From: Sphingomonas sp. CFBP 8760
GTDB lineage: Bacteria; Pseudomonadota; Alphaproteobacteria; Sphingomonadales; Sphingomonadaceae
Direction of reading: 5' to 3'
Assembly: GCF_014841615.1 (NCBI RefSeq)
Contig: NZ_JACYUG010000001.1
Coordinates: 434,001-498,000 of the forward strand
DNA: 64,000 nucleotides
Position numbers and translations under genes: made by a program. Shown piece by piece: positions 1 through 8,202 of the stretch. How positions within the stretch are numbered: the first letter of the stretch is position 1; the number at the start of each line of letters is the position of its first letter. Under the pieces are notes generated by a model. That model had not been told where the DNA came from. It worked only from the letters and a program-made list of their open reading frames with translations, and searched no databases.

Positions 1-138
1 CTGGGTGTCGCCTATACCGATACCGACATCAGCAAGGCCGATTCCGCCTATCTCCAGCCCAGCTTCAGCAAGGGTCAGGACGGGGCGGGCACGATCGCCG
101 GCGCGACGGTGGTGTTTTCGCTCACCGCCGCGTTCTGA
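1..138 (+). CDS. TorF family putative porin, C-terminal end (partial)
   Basis: Only the last 45 codons are in the window; the reading frame is open from base 1 and stops with TGA at 136-138. The tail has alternating polar and hydrophobic residues and ends in Phe (VVFSLTAAF), as expected for the last beta strand of an outer-membrane barrel recognised by the BAM complex. The segment resembles the end of sphingomonad TorF/TIGR02001 porins. That assignment comes from family memory over a short stretch, so the family name is less certain than the barrel type. The start and any signal peptide lie upstream of the window. It is transcribed towards the lspA operon, with two palindromes between them. 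Confidence 0.7.
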   Translation: MGVAYTDTDISKADSAYLQPSFSKGQDGAGTIAGATVVFSLTAAF

Positions 139-217
139 GCGGACGGGCGGCGCGTCCCGTTCGGGGGACCGGGATGCGCCGCCCGTTAGCGCGTGATAAC
201 ATCAGGTCGAACCAGAT

Positions 218-300
218 ATCCGTCATGGCGGGCGCGGCGAAGCAATCCAACGTGTCCTGATCCGGCACTGAATTGCTTCGCCGCGCTCGCCATGACGGAT
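218..300. repeat. Palindromic intergenic repeat, family A
   Basis: Two 29-base arms, 218-246 and 272-300, are reverse complements with one mismatch and enclose a 25-base loop. The arms carry the core GGCGAAGCAAT. A related but less symmetrical copy lies at 57870-57959. It looks like a REP/mini-palindrome element: it lies between genes, codes for nothing, and would form a long hairpin in RNA of either strand. Confidence 0.85.
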
Positions 301-335
301 TGGGTCAGGCCAATGTCATCCTGCCATAGACCATG

Positions 336-374
336 AAAAAGCCCCGTCTGCGACCATCGCAGGCGGGGCTTTTT
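336..374. terminator. Bidirectional intrinsic terminator
   Basis: Arms 336-353 and 357-374 pair over 18 bases with one G-T wobble, around a 3-base loop. The stem begins with AAAAA and ends with TTTTT, so either strand would transcribe a GC-rich hairpin followed by a U run. It lies between the porin end (plus) and the end of the ileS-lspA-lipoprotein operon (minus), so it probably terminates both. Confidence 0.88.
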
Positions 375-406
375 CACTACCGGTCGCGCGGGTAGCGCGT
401 CCGTAA

Positions 407-856
407 TCACGGACGCGGCGTCGGGCTTGCCGTCGGCGCGGGGGCTGCGGTCGTACCGCCGGCGGTGGCGCGCGCGTCCTGCCCGTCGCTCGCCGGGGCG
501 GCGACGATCGCGCGGGTGGCCGCCCCCTTGTCGACCACGTTGGTGCCGGGATCGCCGACCGACGAGCGGATGCCCGGATCGGCGGCGTCGACGCCCGCCT
601 CGCTCAGCGTCGCGGTTTCGGCGGCGCTGCGCGGCGCGCGGCCCCCAAACAGCGCATCCAGCGTCTGCGTCTGTCCCTGCGCGTCCTGCGGACGGGCGGC
701 GCCCGGCTGCGGCGGGACCAGCGCGTAATCGGGCGGGATCACCAGCGGTGCCTGCCGCGCGACCGCGAACTCGTCGGGCCGGGCCCGATCGAGCGACTTG
801 CCCGCGCACCCCGACAGGAGCGCAAGCCCCGCGGCCAGAACAACGACGTTACGCAT
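407..856 (-). CDS. DUF3035-type lipoprotein
   Basis: A 149-residue protein with a short signal peptide and lipobox (ALLSGCAG), so it is probably a lipidated envelope protein. The mature part is low-complexity, rich in Ala, Pro, Thr and Asp, with a repeated APxPT-type tail and no catalytic motif. It matches my memory of the DUF3035 family, which follows lspA in many alphaproteobacteria; its function is unknown. The start is ATG at 856 because a GGAGAG ribosome site precedes it and the signal peptide begins there; an in-frame upstream codon at 871 lacks this support. It overlaps the end of lspA by 8 bases, suggesting translational coupling. It is probably matured by the LspA encoded just upstream. 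Confidence 0.82.
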   Translation of the reverse strand: MRNVVVLAAGLALLSGCAGKSLDRARPDEFAVARQAPLVIPPDYALVPPQPGAARPQDAQGQTQTLDALFGGRAPRSAAETATLSEAGVDAADPGIRSSVGDPGTNVVDKGAATRAIVAAPASDGQDARATAGGTTAAPAPTASPTPRP

Positions 857-1355
857 GGGGACTCTCCACAATAGGCTGAGGCTTGTCGCGGGTCAGCAGC
901 GCACGGACGAGCAGCACCAGCACTCCCACCGTAATCGCCGCATCCGCGACATTGAAGACCAAAAACGGACGCCAGTCGCCGATATGCAGATCGGCGAAAT
1001 CGACCACGAAACCGAACCGGATGCGATCGAGGATATTGCCGAGCGCCCCGCCCAGCACCAGCCCCAGCGCGATCTGGTCGGTCGGGTGCTTCTCGCGCGT
1101 CATCCACACCGCGACGCCCGCCGCGATCAGCGCGGTCATCGCGACCAGCGCCCAGCGGCTGGCGTCGCTGTCCGCCGAGAGCAGCCCCAGCGAGACGCCG
1201 ACATTGGGCACGAAGCGCAGCGCGAAGAACCCGGTGATCTCGCGCGCGGCGCCGAGATGATCGATTCCCAGCGGCCCGGTGATCGCCCATTTGCTCAACT
1301 GGTCGGCCGCGAACAGCGCGACCGCCGCGACGATCCCGCGCACCGGCAGCATCAT
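849..1355 (-). CDS. lspA: Lipoprotein signal peptidase (signal peptidase II)
   Basis: A 168-residue inner-membrane aspartyl protease that cleaves the signal peptide of diacylated prolipoproteins. Four hydrophobic segments are visible. The conserved blocks are present: FVPNVGVSLGL, a GALGNILDR block with the first catalytic Asp, and VVDFADLHIGDW...FNVADAAI with the second. The length is normal. The ATG at 1355 overlaps the ileS stop as ATGA; a second ATG follows directly at 1352. The ileS-lspA pairing is widely conserved in bacteria. Its substrates would include the several lipoproteins in this window. Confidence 0.96.
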   Translation of the reverse strand: MMLPVRGIVAAVALFAADQLSKWAITGPLGIDHLGAAREITGFFALRFVPNVGVSLGLLSADSDASRWALVAMTALIAAGVAVWMTREKHPTDQIALGLVLGGALGNILDRIRFGFVVDFADLHIGDWRPFLVFNVADAAITVGVLVLLVRALLTRDKPQPIVESPHA

Positions 1356-4300
1356 GCCACCACCGTCGCGCAACGATCGCACAGCGCGCCGTCCACCGTC
1401 ACTTCGGGCAGATGCCGCCAGCAACGGCCGCACTTGTGCTTGTCCGTCGGCGTCACCGTCACCTCGACCCCGGCGGCCGGCGTGTCGCCCGGTGCGACCT
1501 CGACCGAGGCGGCGATGCAGAGTTCGGTGAACACATCCAGCCCGACCTCCTCGATCGCGCGCAGCGGCGGGGCGAGCGGGATGCGGACACCCAGATCGGC
1601 CTCCAGCCCGGTCCGCACGCGCTTTTCGCGCCGGGCGCTTTCCAGCGCGACGTTGATATCGCCGCGCACCAGCCGCAGCGTCCGCCACCGCTCGACCAGC
1701 CCGGCATCCACCGCCAGATCGGGCAGCACCGGCCATTCGAGCAGATGGACCGACGCCTCCTCGTCCGGGAAGCGCGTCTGCCACACTTCCTCGGCGGTGA
1801 AGCACAGCACCGGCGCGGCATAGCGGACCAGCGCGTGGAACAGCGTGTCGAGTACCGTCCGGTAGGCACGGCGCACCGGGCTGTCGGCGGCGTCGCAGTA
1901 CAGGCTGTCCTTGCGCACGTCGAAGAAGAACGCCGACAGGTCCTCGTTGGCGAAATCGGTCAGCAGCCGGATATAGCGATTGAACTCATAGCCCGTCGCC
2001 GCCTCGCGCAGCTCGATGTCGAGCATCGCCAGCCGATGCAGGACATAGCGTTCCAGCTCCGGCATCGCCGCCGGCTCGATCTTCTCCGCGTCGGTGAAGC
2101 CGTCGAGCGCGCCCAGCAGATAGCGGAACGTGTTGCGCAGCTTGCGATAGGCGTCGGACGCGGTGGCCAGCACCTCCTTGCCGATCTTCACGTCGTCGAA
2201 ATAATCGGTGGAGGCGACCCACATGCGCAGGATATCCGCACCGCTCTCGCCGATCACCTTCAGCGGATCGACGACGTTGCCGAGCGATTTCGACATCTTG
2301 CGCCCCTGCCCGTCGAGCGCGAAGCCGTGGGTCAGCACCGCGTCATAGGGCGCACGGCCCCGCGTGCCGCAGCTTTCCAGCAACGACGACTGGAACCAGC
2401 CGCGATGCTGGTCGGACCCCTCCAGATACAGGTTCGCGCGGGTGCCCTCCCCGTAGCGCGCCTCGACGGTGAAGACGTGGGTGCAACCCGAATCGAACCA
2501 CACGTCGAGGATGTCGCGCTGCGGCTCGTACGCGGCCAGATCGTGGTCGCTACCCAGCAGCGCCTGATGATCCGCGGTGAACCACGCATCCGCCCCGCCA
2601 TCGCGGAAGGCGGCGACGATGCGGGCGTTGACGGCCGGATCGTTCAGATACTCGCCGGTCTGGCGATGGACGTAGAGCGCGATCGGCACGCCCCATGCCC
2701 GCTGGCGGCTGATGACCCAGTCGGGACGGCCCTGCACCATCGAGGTGATGCGGTTCTCGGCCCGCGCGGGCACCCACTTCGTGGCGGCGATGGCGTCTAG
2801 CGCGATCTCGCGCAACGTGGCGCCGTTGCTGGACCCAGGCCCTTCGACTTCGCTCAGGGCGAACGGCGTAGGGGCATCTTCATCTCCACCCCCGTTCGTG
2901 CTGAGCGAAGTCGAAGCACCCTGCGCCCGGTCCATCGGAATGAACCATTGCGGCGTCGCGCGGAAGATCACCTTCGCCTTCGACCGCCACGAATGCGGAT
3001 AGCTGTGCGAGAAGTCGTCGCTGGCCGCCAGCAAGGCGCCGACGCCACGCAGGTCGGTGCAGATCGGCCCGTCCGCACCGACGAATTTCTTGTTGATAAC
3101 CGAGCCCTGCCCGCCCAGCCACGCCCAGTCCGCGCGGTACATGCCCGCGCCGTCGACCGCGAAGACGGGATCGATGCCGTATTGCTTGCACAGCAGGAAA
3201 TCGTCCTCGCCGTGATCGGGCGCCATATGCACGAGGCCGGTGCCCGCATCGGTCGTGACGAAATCGCCCGGCAGGAACGGGCGCGGCTTGGCGAAGAAGC
3301 CGCCGAGGGCGTGCATCGGGTGGCGCGCGGTGGCGCCTTCTAGTTGCGAGCCTTTGATCGTCCAGTGTGGCGCGCTATTGATGTCTTCATTTCGAAGACC
3401 GGTACGCTTTTCAAAATCTCCGACCAAATCCATGGCAACCAGAACTTGGATCAGACGATCATCCGAAGCCATCCAATAGGCACCATACTCGATCTCAGGT
3501 CCGTAACTCAGCGCCTGATTGACCGGGATCGTCCACGGCGTCGTCGTCCAGATCACCGCATGGGCGCCGACCAGTTCGGGCGCGTTGGGCGCGTCGACGA
3601 TCTCGAACGCGACGTCGATCTGGGTCGACACCACGTCCTCATATTCGACCTCCGCCTCGGCCAGCGCGGTCTTTTCGACCGGCGACCACATCACCGGCTT
3701 GGCGCCGCGATAGAGCTGGCCGCTCTCGGCGAATTTCAACAGTTCGCCGACGATCGCCGCCTCGGCGTCGTACTTCATCGTCAGATACGGGTCGGCCCAG
3801 TCGCCCATGATGCCCAGACGCTGGAACTGCTCACGCTGCACCGCGACCCATTTCTCGGCATAGGCGCGACATTCGGCGCGGAACTGCTCGACCGGCACGT
3901 CGTCCTTGTTCAGCTTCTTCGCGCGATACGCCTCCTCGACCTTCCATTCGATCGGCAGGCCGTGACAGTCCCAGCCTGGGACATAGGGCGCGTCCTTGCC
4001 CATCAGCGACTGGCTGCGGACGATGATGTCCTTCAGCACCTTGTTCATCGCATGGCCCATATGGATGTCGCCATTGGCGTAGGGCGGGCCGTCGTGGAGG
4101 ATGAAGCGTTCGCGCCCGGCGCGCGCCGCGCGCAGCCGGTCGTACAGCCCGATCCGCGCCCAGCGATCGAGGATCGCCGGCTCCTTGGCGGCGAGACCCG
4201 CCTTCATCGGAAAGTCGGTCTTCGGCAGGAAGACGGTGTCGCGGTAATCCCGTTGGGGGGCGCCAGCGGGTTCGGGGGTGGGTTTGGTTGCGTCGGTCAT
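1352..4300 (-). CDS. ileS: Isoleucyl-tRNA synthetase with in-frame repeat insertion
   Basis: Class I synthetase charging tRNA-Ile, 982 residues. The HIGH-type motif is HMGH (80-83) and the KMSKS loop is at 668-672. The editing domain contains WTTTPWT, and the C-terminal zinc site has the pairs CGRC and CDRC. The start is ATG at 4300, overlapping the ribF stop as ATGA; an upstream in-frame codon at 4339 is less likely. Two oddities stand out. Residues about 461-490, between QWFIPMDR and LREIAL, come from a palindromic repeat at 2842-2916; E. coli IleRS has only a few residues there. In addition, bases about 3345-3525, in the editing region, are clearly AT-richer than the rest. The protein is otherwise intact, and I see no second ileS here, so it is presumably functional. 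Confidence 0.96.
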   Translation of the reverse strand: MTDATKPTPEPAGAPQRDYRDTVFLPKTDFPMKAGLAAKEPAILDRWARIGLYDRLRAARAGRERFILHDGPPYANGDIHMGHAMNKVLKDIIVRSQSLMGKDAPYVPGWDCHGLPIEWKVEEAYRAKKLNKDDVPVEQFRAECRAYAEKWVAVQREQFQRLGIMGDWADPYLTMKYDAEAAIVGELLKFAESGQLYRGAKPVMWSPVEKTALAEAEVEYEDVVSTQIDVAFEIVDAPNAPELVGAHAVIWTTTPWTIPVNQALSYGPEIEYGAYWMASDDRLIQVLVAMDLVGDFEKRTGLRNEDINSAPHWTIKGSQLEGATARHPMHALGGFFAKPRPFLPGDFVTTDAGTGLVHMAPDHGEDDFLLCKQYGIDPVFAVDGAGMYRADWAWLGGQGSVINKKFVGADGPICTDLRGVGALLAASDDFSHSYPHSWRSKAKVIFRATPQWFIPMDRAQGASTSLSTNGGGDEDAPTPFALSEVEGPGSSNGATLREIALDAIAATKWVPARAENRITSMVQGRPDWVISRQRAWGVPIALYVHRQTGEYLNDPAVNARIVAAFRDGGADAWFTADHQALLGSDHDLAAYEPQRDILDVWFDSGCTHVFTVEARYGEGTRANLYLEGSDQHRGWFQSSLLESCGTRGRAPYDAVLTHGFALDGQGRKMSKSLGNVVDPLKVIGESGADILRMWVASTDYFDDVKIGKEVLATASDAYRKLRNTFRYLLGALDGFTDAEKIEPAAMPELERYVLHRLAMLDIELREAATGYEFNRYIRLLTDFANEDLSAFFFDVRKDSLYCDAADSPVRRAYRTVLDTLFHALVRYAAPVLCFTAEEVWQTRFPDEEASVHLLEWPVLPDLAVDAGLVERWRTLRLVRGDINVALESARREKRVRTGLEADLGVRIPLAPPLRAIEEVGLDVFTELCIAASVEVAPGDTPAAGVEVTVTPTDKHKCGRCWRHLPEVTVDGALCDRCATVVA
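2842..2916. repeat. Palindromic repeat, family B, inside ileS
   Basis: Arms 2842-2866 and 2892-2916 (25 bases each, 23 of 25 complementary) contain the core CTTCGACTTCGCTCAG and its complement, with a 25-base loop. The element is read in frame by ileS and adds peptide including FALSEVEG and STSLSTNG. I recall the same core as a common intergenic repeat in sphingomonads. It carries no stop codon in the ileS frame, which is what lets it persist inside a gene. Confidence 0.88.
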
Positions 4301-5232
4301 GGGTGCCCGCCGCTTAGAACCTCCCGCGCCCGCGCACAATCGGCCTCCATCTGCGCCATCAGCGCATCGAGGCCATCGAACTTCGCCTCGGGTCGCAGAT
4401 ACTCGATCAGTTCGACCTCGATCGTCTGCCCGTACAGTTCGCCGGCGAAGTCGAAGAAATAGGGTTCGAGCAGTTCCTTGGGCGGCTCGAACTGCGGCCG
4501 GATGCCCAGATTCGCCGCGCCGTTCAGCACCCGCCCGTCCGCCAGCCGGCCGCGCACCGCATAGATGCCGTAGGCGGGGCGCAGATACTTGCCCATGTTC
4601 AGGTTGGCGGTAGGGTAACCGATCGTGCGGCCAACCTTGTCGCCATGTTCCACCACGCCCCGGATCGCGAACGGCCGGGTCAGCAACCGGGCAGCGGCGA
4701 CCGGGTCGCCGGCGCGCAGCGCGTCGCGGATGCGGGTGGAGGACACCGGCTCGCCGTCCAGCGTGACCGGGCCGATCGCGGTGGCGTGAAAACCGTGGCG
4801 CAGTCCCGCGTCGCGCAGCAGGGCGACATCGCCGCCCTTGTGCCGGCCGAAGGTGAAATCCTCCCCCGTCACCACCCCGCCGACGCCCAGCGCCGCGACC
4901 AGCCGCCGTTCGACGAAATCGGCCGCGGTCAGCGCGGCGAGATCGCCATCGAAGCGGAACACCACCATCGCATCCGCCCCCGCTAGGGCGAACAGCCGTT
5001 CGCGCTGGTCGAGTGTGGTCAGCCGGAACGGCGGCGTATCGGGGCGGAAATGGCGCACCGGATGCGGATCGAACGTCGCGACCAGCGCCGGCCGCCCCTC
5101 CGCGCGGGCGCGCGCGATGGCGGCCCCCACCACCGCCTGATGTCCCAGATGGAACCCGTCGAAATTACCGAGCGCGACGATCCCGCCGGCAAGATCGCGC
5201 GGAATGGCCGAGCCGCCGTCAAGCCGCTGCAT
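4297..5232 (-). CDS. ribF: Bifunctional riboflavin kinase / FAD synthetase
   Basis: 311 residues, usual length. The N-terminal half is the FMN adenylyltransferase domain with the nucleotidyl-transferase motif GNFDGFHLGH (22-31). The C-terminal half is the riboflavin kinase domain, with GRTIGYPTANL and the PKELLEPYFFDF block. It converts riboflavin to FMN and then FAD in the cytoplasm. The ATG at 5232 is clear. Its stop overlaps the ileS start, and it begins 45 bases after folA, so it sits in the folA-ribF-ileS-lspA run. ribF upstream of ileS is a common bacterial order. No FMN riboswitch is visible upstream. Confidence 0.96.
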   Translation of the reverse strand: MQRLDGGSAIPRDLAGGIVALGNFDGFHLGHQAVVGAAIARARAEGRPALVATFDPHPVRHFRPDTPPFRLTTLDQRERLFALAGADAMVVFRFDGDLAALTAADFVERRLVAALGVGGVVTGEDFTFGRHKGGDVALLRDAGLRHGFHATAIGPVTLDGEPVSSTRIRDALRAGDPVAAARLLTRPFAIRGVVEHGDKVGRTIGYPTANLNMGKYLRPAYGIYAVRGRLADGRVLNGAANLGIRPQFEPPKELLEPYFFDFAGELYGQTIEVELIEYLRPEAKFDGLDALMAQMEADCARAREVLSGGHP

Positions 5233-5276
5233 CGCCGCGCTCTAGCGGCGTCGAAGGCGGATGGCGAGTGGGTCCG

Positions 5277-5735
5277 CTATCGGACCAGTGTCACGAAGCT
5301 GTAGGCCGGCCGGTCGCCGTCCGCCGCGTGATCCTCGCGGAAAATCTCGCGCCAGCCGGTGAAGGCCGGGACGACCACGTCACCGGTCGGCGTGGCATGG
5401 ACTTCGGTCAGTTCGATGCGGTCCGGGGTGAACAGCGCGAAGATCTCCGCGCCGCCGATCACCGCGGCATCGTTCCCCGCCAGCACCAGCGCATCTTTGG
5501 GGGAATGCACCACCTCCGCACCGGTGGCCCGCCACGCCGGATCGCGGGTCATCACGATATGCCGACGACCGGGCAAGGGCGCGGGAAAACTGTCGAAGGT
5601 GCGGCGACCCATCACCATCGCCCGACCCAGCGTCTGCGCCTTGAACCGTTTCAGGTCGGCCGGGATATGCCAGGGCAGGCGACCATCGATACCGATGACG
5701 CCGTTGTCGGCCCGCGCGAGGTGGAAGCTGATCAT
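5277..5735 (-). CDS. folA: Dihydrofolate reductase
   Basis: 152 residues, normal for chromosomal DHFR. It reduces dihydrofolate to tetrahydrofolate with NADPH. The substrate/cofactor motif NGVIGIDGRLPWHIPADLKRF near the N-terminus contains the catalytic acidic residue in the DLKRF block, followed by GRRTF and the GGAEIF cofactor motif. The start is ATG at 5735 (MISFHLARADNG); the upstream in-frame extension has no family similarity. It is the first gene of the minus-strand run into ribF. Its partner thyA lies about 900 bases away in the same orientation but across the PEP-CTERM gene, so the two are not co-transcribed. Confidence 0.96.
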   Translation of the reverse strand: MISFHLARADNGVIGIDGRLPWHIPADLKRFKAQTLGRAMVMGRRTFDSFPAPLPGRRHIVMTRDPAWRATGAEVVHSPKDALVLAGNDAAVIGGAEIFALFTPDRIELTEVHATPTGDVVVPAFTGWREIFREDHAADGDRPAYSFVTLVR

Positions 5736-5817
5736 CGGTGCCTTATGGCGACACCCGACAGATTGAGACAGCCCGACCGGTAGCATCCTGCCGCGCGGGC
5801 ATCCTGTCCCGTTCCGG

Positions 5818-5859
5818 GACCGACGCCGTCGGTCTCATCCAAATGGCGTATTGCGTGCT
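5818..5859 (+). promoter_or_regulatory. Candidate sigma-54 promoter with upstream inverted repeat
   Basis: TGGC at 5844-5847 and TGCT at 5856-5859 give a GG-N10-GC arrangement like a -24/-12 promoter. Just upstream, GGACCGAC/GTCGGTC arms (5818-5824 and 5828-5834) form a 7-bp inverted repeat that could be an activator site. The PEP-CTERM start codon lies 65 bases downstream. The window encodes PrsR, a sigma-54 activator tied to PEP-CTERM genes in other bacteria. The match to the consensus is partial, so this is an inference. Confidence 0.3.
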
Positions 5860-5923
5860 GGTGATGACAGCGCCCATGGCCAATTCGGCTTCATTGCCAA
5901 GGGGGTAACCGGGGGGTTTTACC

Positions 5924-6616
5924 ATGAAGACAATATCGATACGCCGCTTTGCAACGATGGCCGGCATGGCCTGTGCAGCCTTTATCGCCGCCTCACCGGC
6001 CGCGGCAGTGGTGATGGTCGCGACATACCGGGGCACGGTGGCGGCCGGTGTGGATACGGCGGGGTTGTTCGGTGGCGGCTCGCTGGCCGGCAAGGCGTAT
6101 GAGGCGATGTACACCTATAACACCGATGATTTCTCGGGCGACATCGACGGGAGTTCCTACGAAACCAAACATGTCGTTACCGGACGGTACAGCCTGACCA
6201 TCGACGGGACGACGGTCGGCGACGTATCCCAGTTGACCATCCGGCTGGGCGACGAGCGCCCCGCCCGGAACGGCGCCCCGATAACTCATGATCTGGTCGG
6301 ACACGGCACCCAGGTCGTGCCCGGCGATACCGGATCGCGACTTTCCCTGTTCGTGATCGACGAACTGGATTTCGTAGACGGCCTGTCGCCGACGCAGACG
6401 ATCGAGTACCGGCGGGACTTCCGGTTCTTCGAAAACGGTGGGACGTTCACCTATGCCGATGGTTCGGAAATCTTTTTGGACGCGACGCGCGTCGACATCA
6501 TTCCCGCTGCGATCGCGGCGGTGCCCGAGCCGGCAAGCTGGGCGCTGATGCTGGCCGGTTTTACCATGGTCGGTACGGCGATGCGGGTCCGGCGGCGGCG
6601 CGTGGCGTTCGCCTGA
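5924..6616 (+). CDS. PEPxxWA-CTERM sorting-domain protein
   Basis: 230 residues. It has an N-terminal signal peptide ending near ASPAAA, a mature part of about 165 residues of no recognised family, and a classical tail: PEPASWA near 201-207, a hydrophobic segment, then Arg-rich MRVRRRR. Proteins with this tail are processed by an exosortase and are usually extracellular and linked to exopolysaccharide. The start is supported by a G-rich ribosome site (AAGGGGG and GGGG runs just upstream). Base composition is slightly AT-richer than its neighbours. It stands alone on the plus strand between folA and thyA. No exosortase gene is in the window, but PrsK/PrsR are. Confidence 0.9.
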   Translation: MKTISIRRFATMAGMACAAFIAASPAAAVVMVATYRGTVAAGVDTAGLFGGGSLAGKAYEAMYTYNTDDFSGDIDGSSYETKHVVTGRYSLTIDGTTVGDVSQLTIRLGDERPARNGAPITHDLVGHGTQVVPGDTGSRLSLFVIDELDFVDGLSPTQTIEYRRDFRFFENGGTFTYADGSEIFLDATRVDIIPAAIAAVPEPASWALMLAGFTMVGTAMRVRRRRVAFA

Positions 6617-6626
6617 TACGCGTAAC

Positions 6627-6655
6627 GCGGTCTGACGACGGCGCCGTCAGACCGC
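6627..6655. terminator. Hairpin between converging genes
   Basis: GCGGTCTGACG (6627-6637) pairs perfectly with 6645-6655 around a 7-base loop. It sits just after the PEP-CTERM stop and spans the thyA stop codon, so it could slow transcription from both sides. There is no U tract, so Rho-independent termination is uncertain. Confidence 0.5.
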
Positions 6656-7441
6656 GACCGGCGCCTTGATATGCGGCTGCGCGACGTAATCGTGCAGCAC
6701 GAAATCGCCTTCGTCATAGCCGTCGATCGCATCGGGCCGGCGCAGTATCTCCAGCCGGGGCAACGGCCCGGGCGGGCGCGTCAATTGCAGTTCCGCCTGC
6801 TCCAGATGGTTGAGGTACAGGTGGCAATCACCGCCGGTCCAGATGAAGTCGCCCACCTCCAGCCCGCATTGCTGCGCCAGCATGTGCGTCAGCAGCGCAT
6901 AGCTGGCGATGTTGAACGGCACGCCGAGGAAGATATCCGCCGACCGCTGGTAGAGCTGCAACGACAGCCGGCCGTTCGCGACATGGGTCTGGAACAGGCA
7001 GTGGCAGGGCGACAGCGCCATCGCGTGCAGTTCGCCCGGATTCCACGCGGTCACGATCTGGCGGCGGGATGACGGGTTGTCGCGGATCGTCGTGACCAAG
7101 TCGGCGATCTGATCGAGATGGCGGCCGTCCGCCGTTTCCCAGTCGCGCCACTGCTTGCCATAGACCGGGCCGAGATCGCCCGCCTCGTCCGCCCACTCGT
7201 TCCAGATGCTGACCCGGCGGTCCTGCAACCATTTGACGTTGGTGTCGCCGCGCAGGAACCACAGCAGCTCGACGATGATCGAGCGCAGGTGAAGCTTCTT
7301 GGTCGTCAGCACCGGGAAACCGGCGGACAGGTCGAACCGCATCTGATGCCCGAAGACGGAACGGGTGCCGGTGCCGGTGCGGTCCATCTGCACCGCGCCG
7401 TCGTCCAGCACGCGACGCATCAGATCGAGATATTGTTTCAT
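6647..7441 (-). CDS. thyA: Thymidylate synthase
   Basis: 264 residues, the same length as E. coli ThyA, with the catalytic cysteine in SPCHC at position 146, again matching E. coli numbering. It converts dUMP and methylene-THF to dTMP and dihydrofolate, which FolA (5277-5735) recycles. Other conserved blocks: DRTGTGT, the [10 protein letters not shown] dUMP-phosphate site, and [11 protein letters not shown]. The ATG at 7441 overlaps the stop of the upstream lipoprotein gene as ATGA, so the two are translationally coupled. Confidence 0.97.
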   Translation of the reverse strand: MKQYLDLMRRVLDDGAVQMDRTGTGTRSVFGHQMRFDLSAGFPVLTTKKLHLRSIIVELLWFLRGDTNVKWLQDRRVSIWNEWADEAGDLGPVYGKQWRDWETADGRHLDQIADLVTTIRDNPSSRRQIVTAWNPGELHAMALSPCHCLFQTHVANGRLSLQLYQRSADIFLGVPFNIASYALLTHMLAQQCGLEVGDFIWTGGDCHLYLNHLEQAELQLTRPPGPLPRLEILRRPDAIDGYDEGDFVLHDYVAQPHIKAPVAV

Positions 7442-8202
7442 GGATGCATCGTCCGGGCAGGAGCGGGGGCGGGCGATTGCAGCCGGCACGGCTTGATCGC
7501 GGCGGGTTCGGGCCGTGGCCCCTCCGCCCGGAACGTCGCCATATAGCCGCCCGCGCTGCGCATCGGCACCTGCGATACCTGCACATAGCCGACCGCGGCG
7601 AACTCGCACGCCAGCAGCGGCGGCGGCGTGCCGTGCGCCTGGGTGGGACGGTTGGCGTCGACCACTACGACCAGACCGTTCGGCTTCAGCGAGGGCCGCA
7701 GCCGCCACAGGAATTCATAGGGCTGGGCGATCTCGTGATACATATGGACCATCAGCACCCGGTCGAAACTGGCATCGGGCAGCTTGGGGTCGGCAGCCTC
7801 GCCCAGCCGGACGCTGACATTATCGAGCCGTTCGCGCGATACCCGTTCGGCCAGCTGGTCGCGGGTGGCGGCGACGATATCCTCGGCCAGCACGCGCCCG
7901 TCCTCGCCGACCCGCGCGGCGAGGCGGATCGTGTAATAACCCTCGCCCGCGCCGATATCGGCGACGGTCATGCCACGGCGGATTTCGGCCTTGTCCATCA
8001 CCTGTGCGGCCTCACGCAGCCGGTCGCGCGCCTCCTCGTTCGACCACCGGGCCGAGACGATCGTCGCGACCGGGCGATCCGCGGCGGGGAACGGGCCGGG
8101 CTTTTCGGCCTCGCGCTTGATGAGCGGCTTGGAGCCGTCGCAACCCGCCGCCAGCAGCAGGAGCATCGCCAGCCCCGTCCCCCCCATCGTCATCCGTCTC
8201 AA
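7438..8202 (-). CDS. Lipoprotein with class I SAM-methyltransferase fold
   Basis: About 254 residues. The N-terminus is a basic signal peptide with lipobox LLAAGC followed by Asp. The body is a Rossmann methyltransferase: motif [13 protein letters not shown], an acidic residue at the end of strand 2 (LAEDIV), [13 protein letters not shown], and a strand 6-7 region. The likely start is TTG at 8202, which overlaps the prfB stop as TTGA and has GGAGG 7 bases upstream; ATG at 8193 is an alternative. It is coupled to prfB upstream and thyA downstream. The substrate is unknown. Export of a SAM-dependent enzyme is odd because SAM is cytoplasmic, so it may bind something else or not be exported. Confidence 0.85.
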   Translation of the reverse strand: MRRMTMGGTGLAMLLLLAAGCDGSKPLIKREAEKPGPFPAADRPVATIVSARWSNEEARDRLREAAQVMDKAEIRRGMTVADIGAGEGYYTIRLAARVGEDGRVLAEDIVAATRDQLAERVSRERLDNVSVRLGEAADPKLPDASFDRVLMVHMYHEIAQPYEFLWRLRPSLKPNGLVVVVDANRPTQAHGTPPPLLACEFAAVGYVQVSQVPMRSAGGYMATFRAEGPRPEPAAIKPCRLQSPAPAPARTMHP

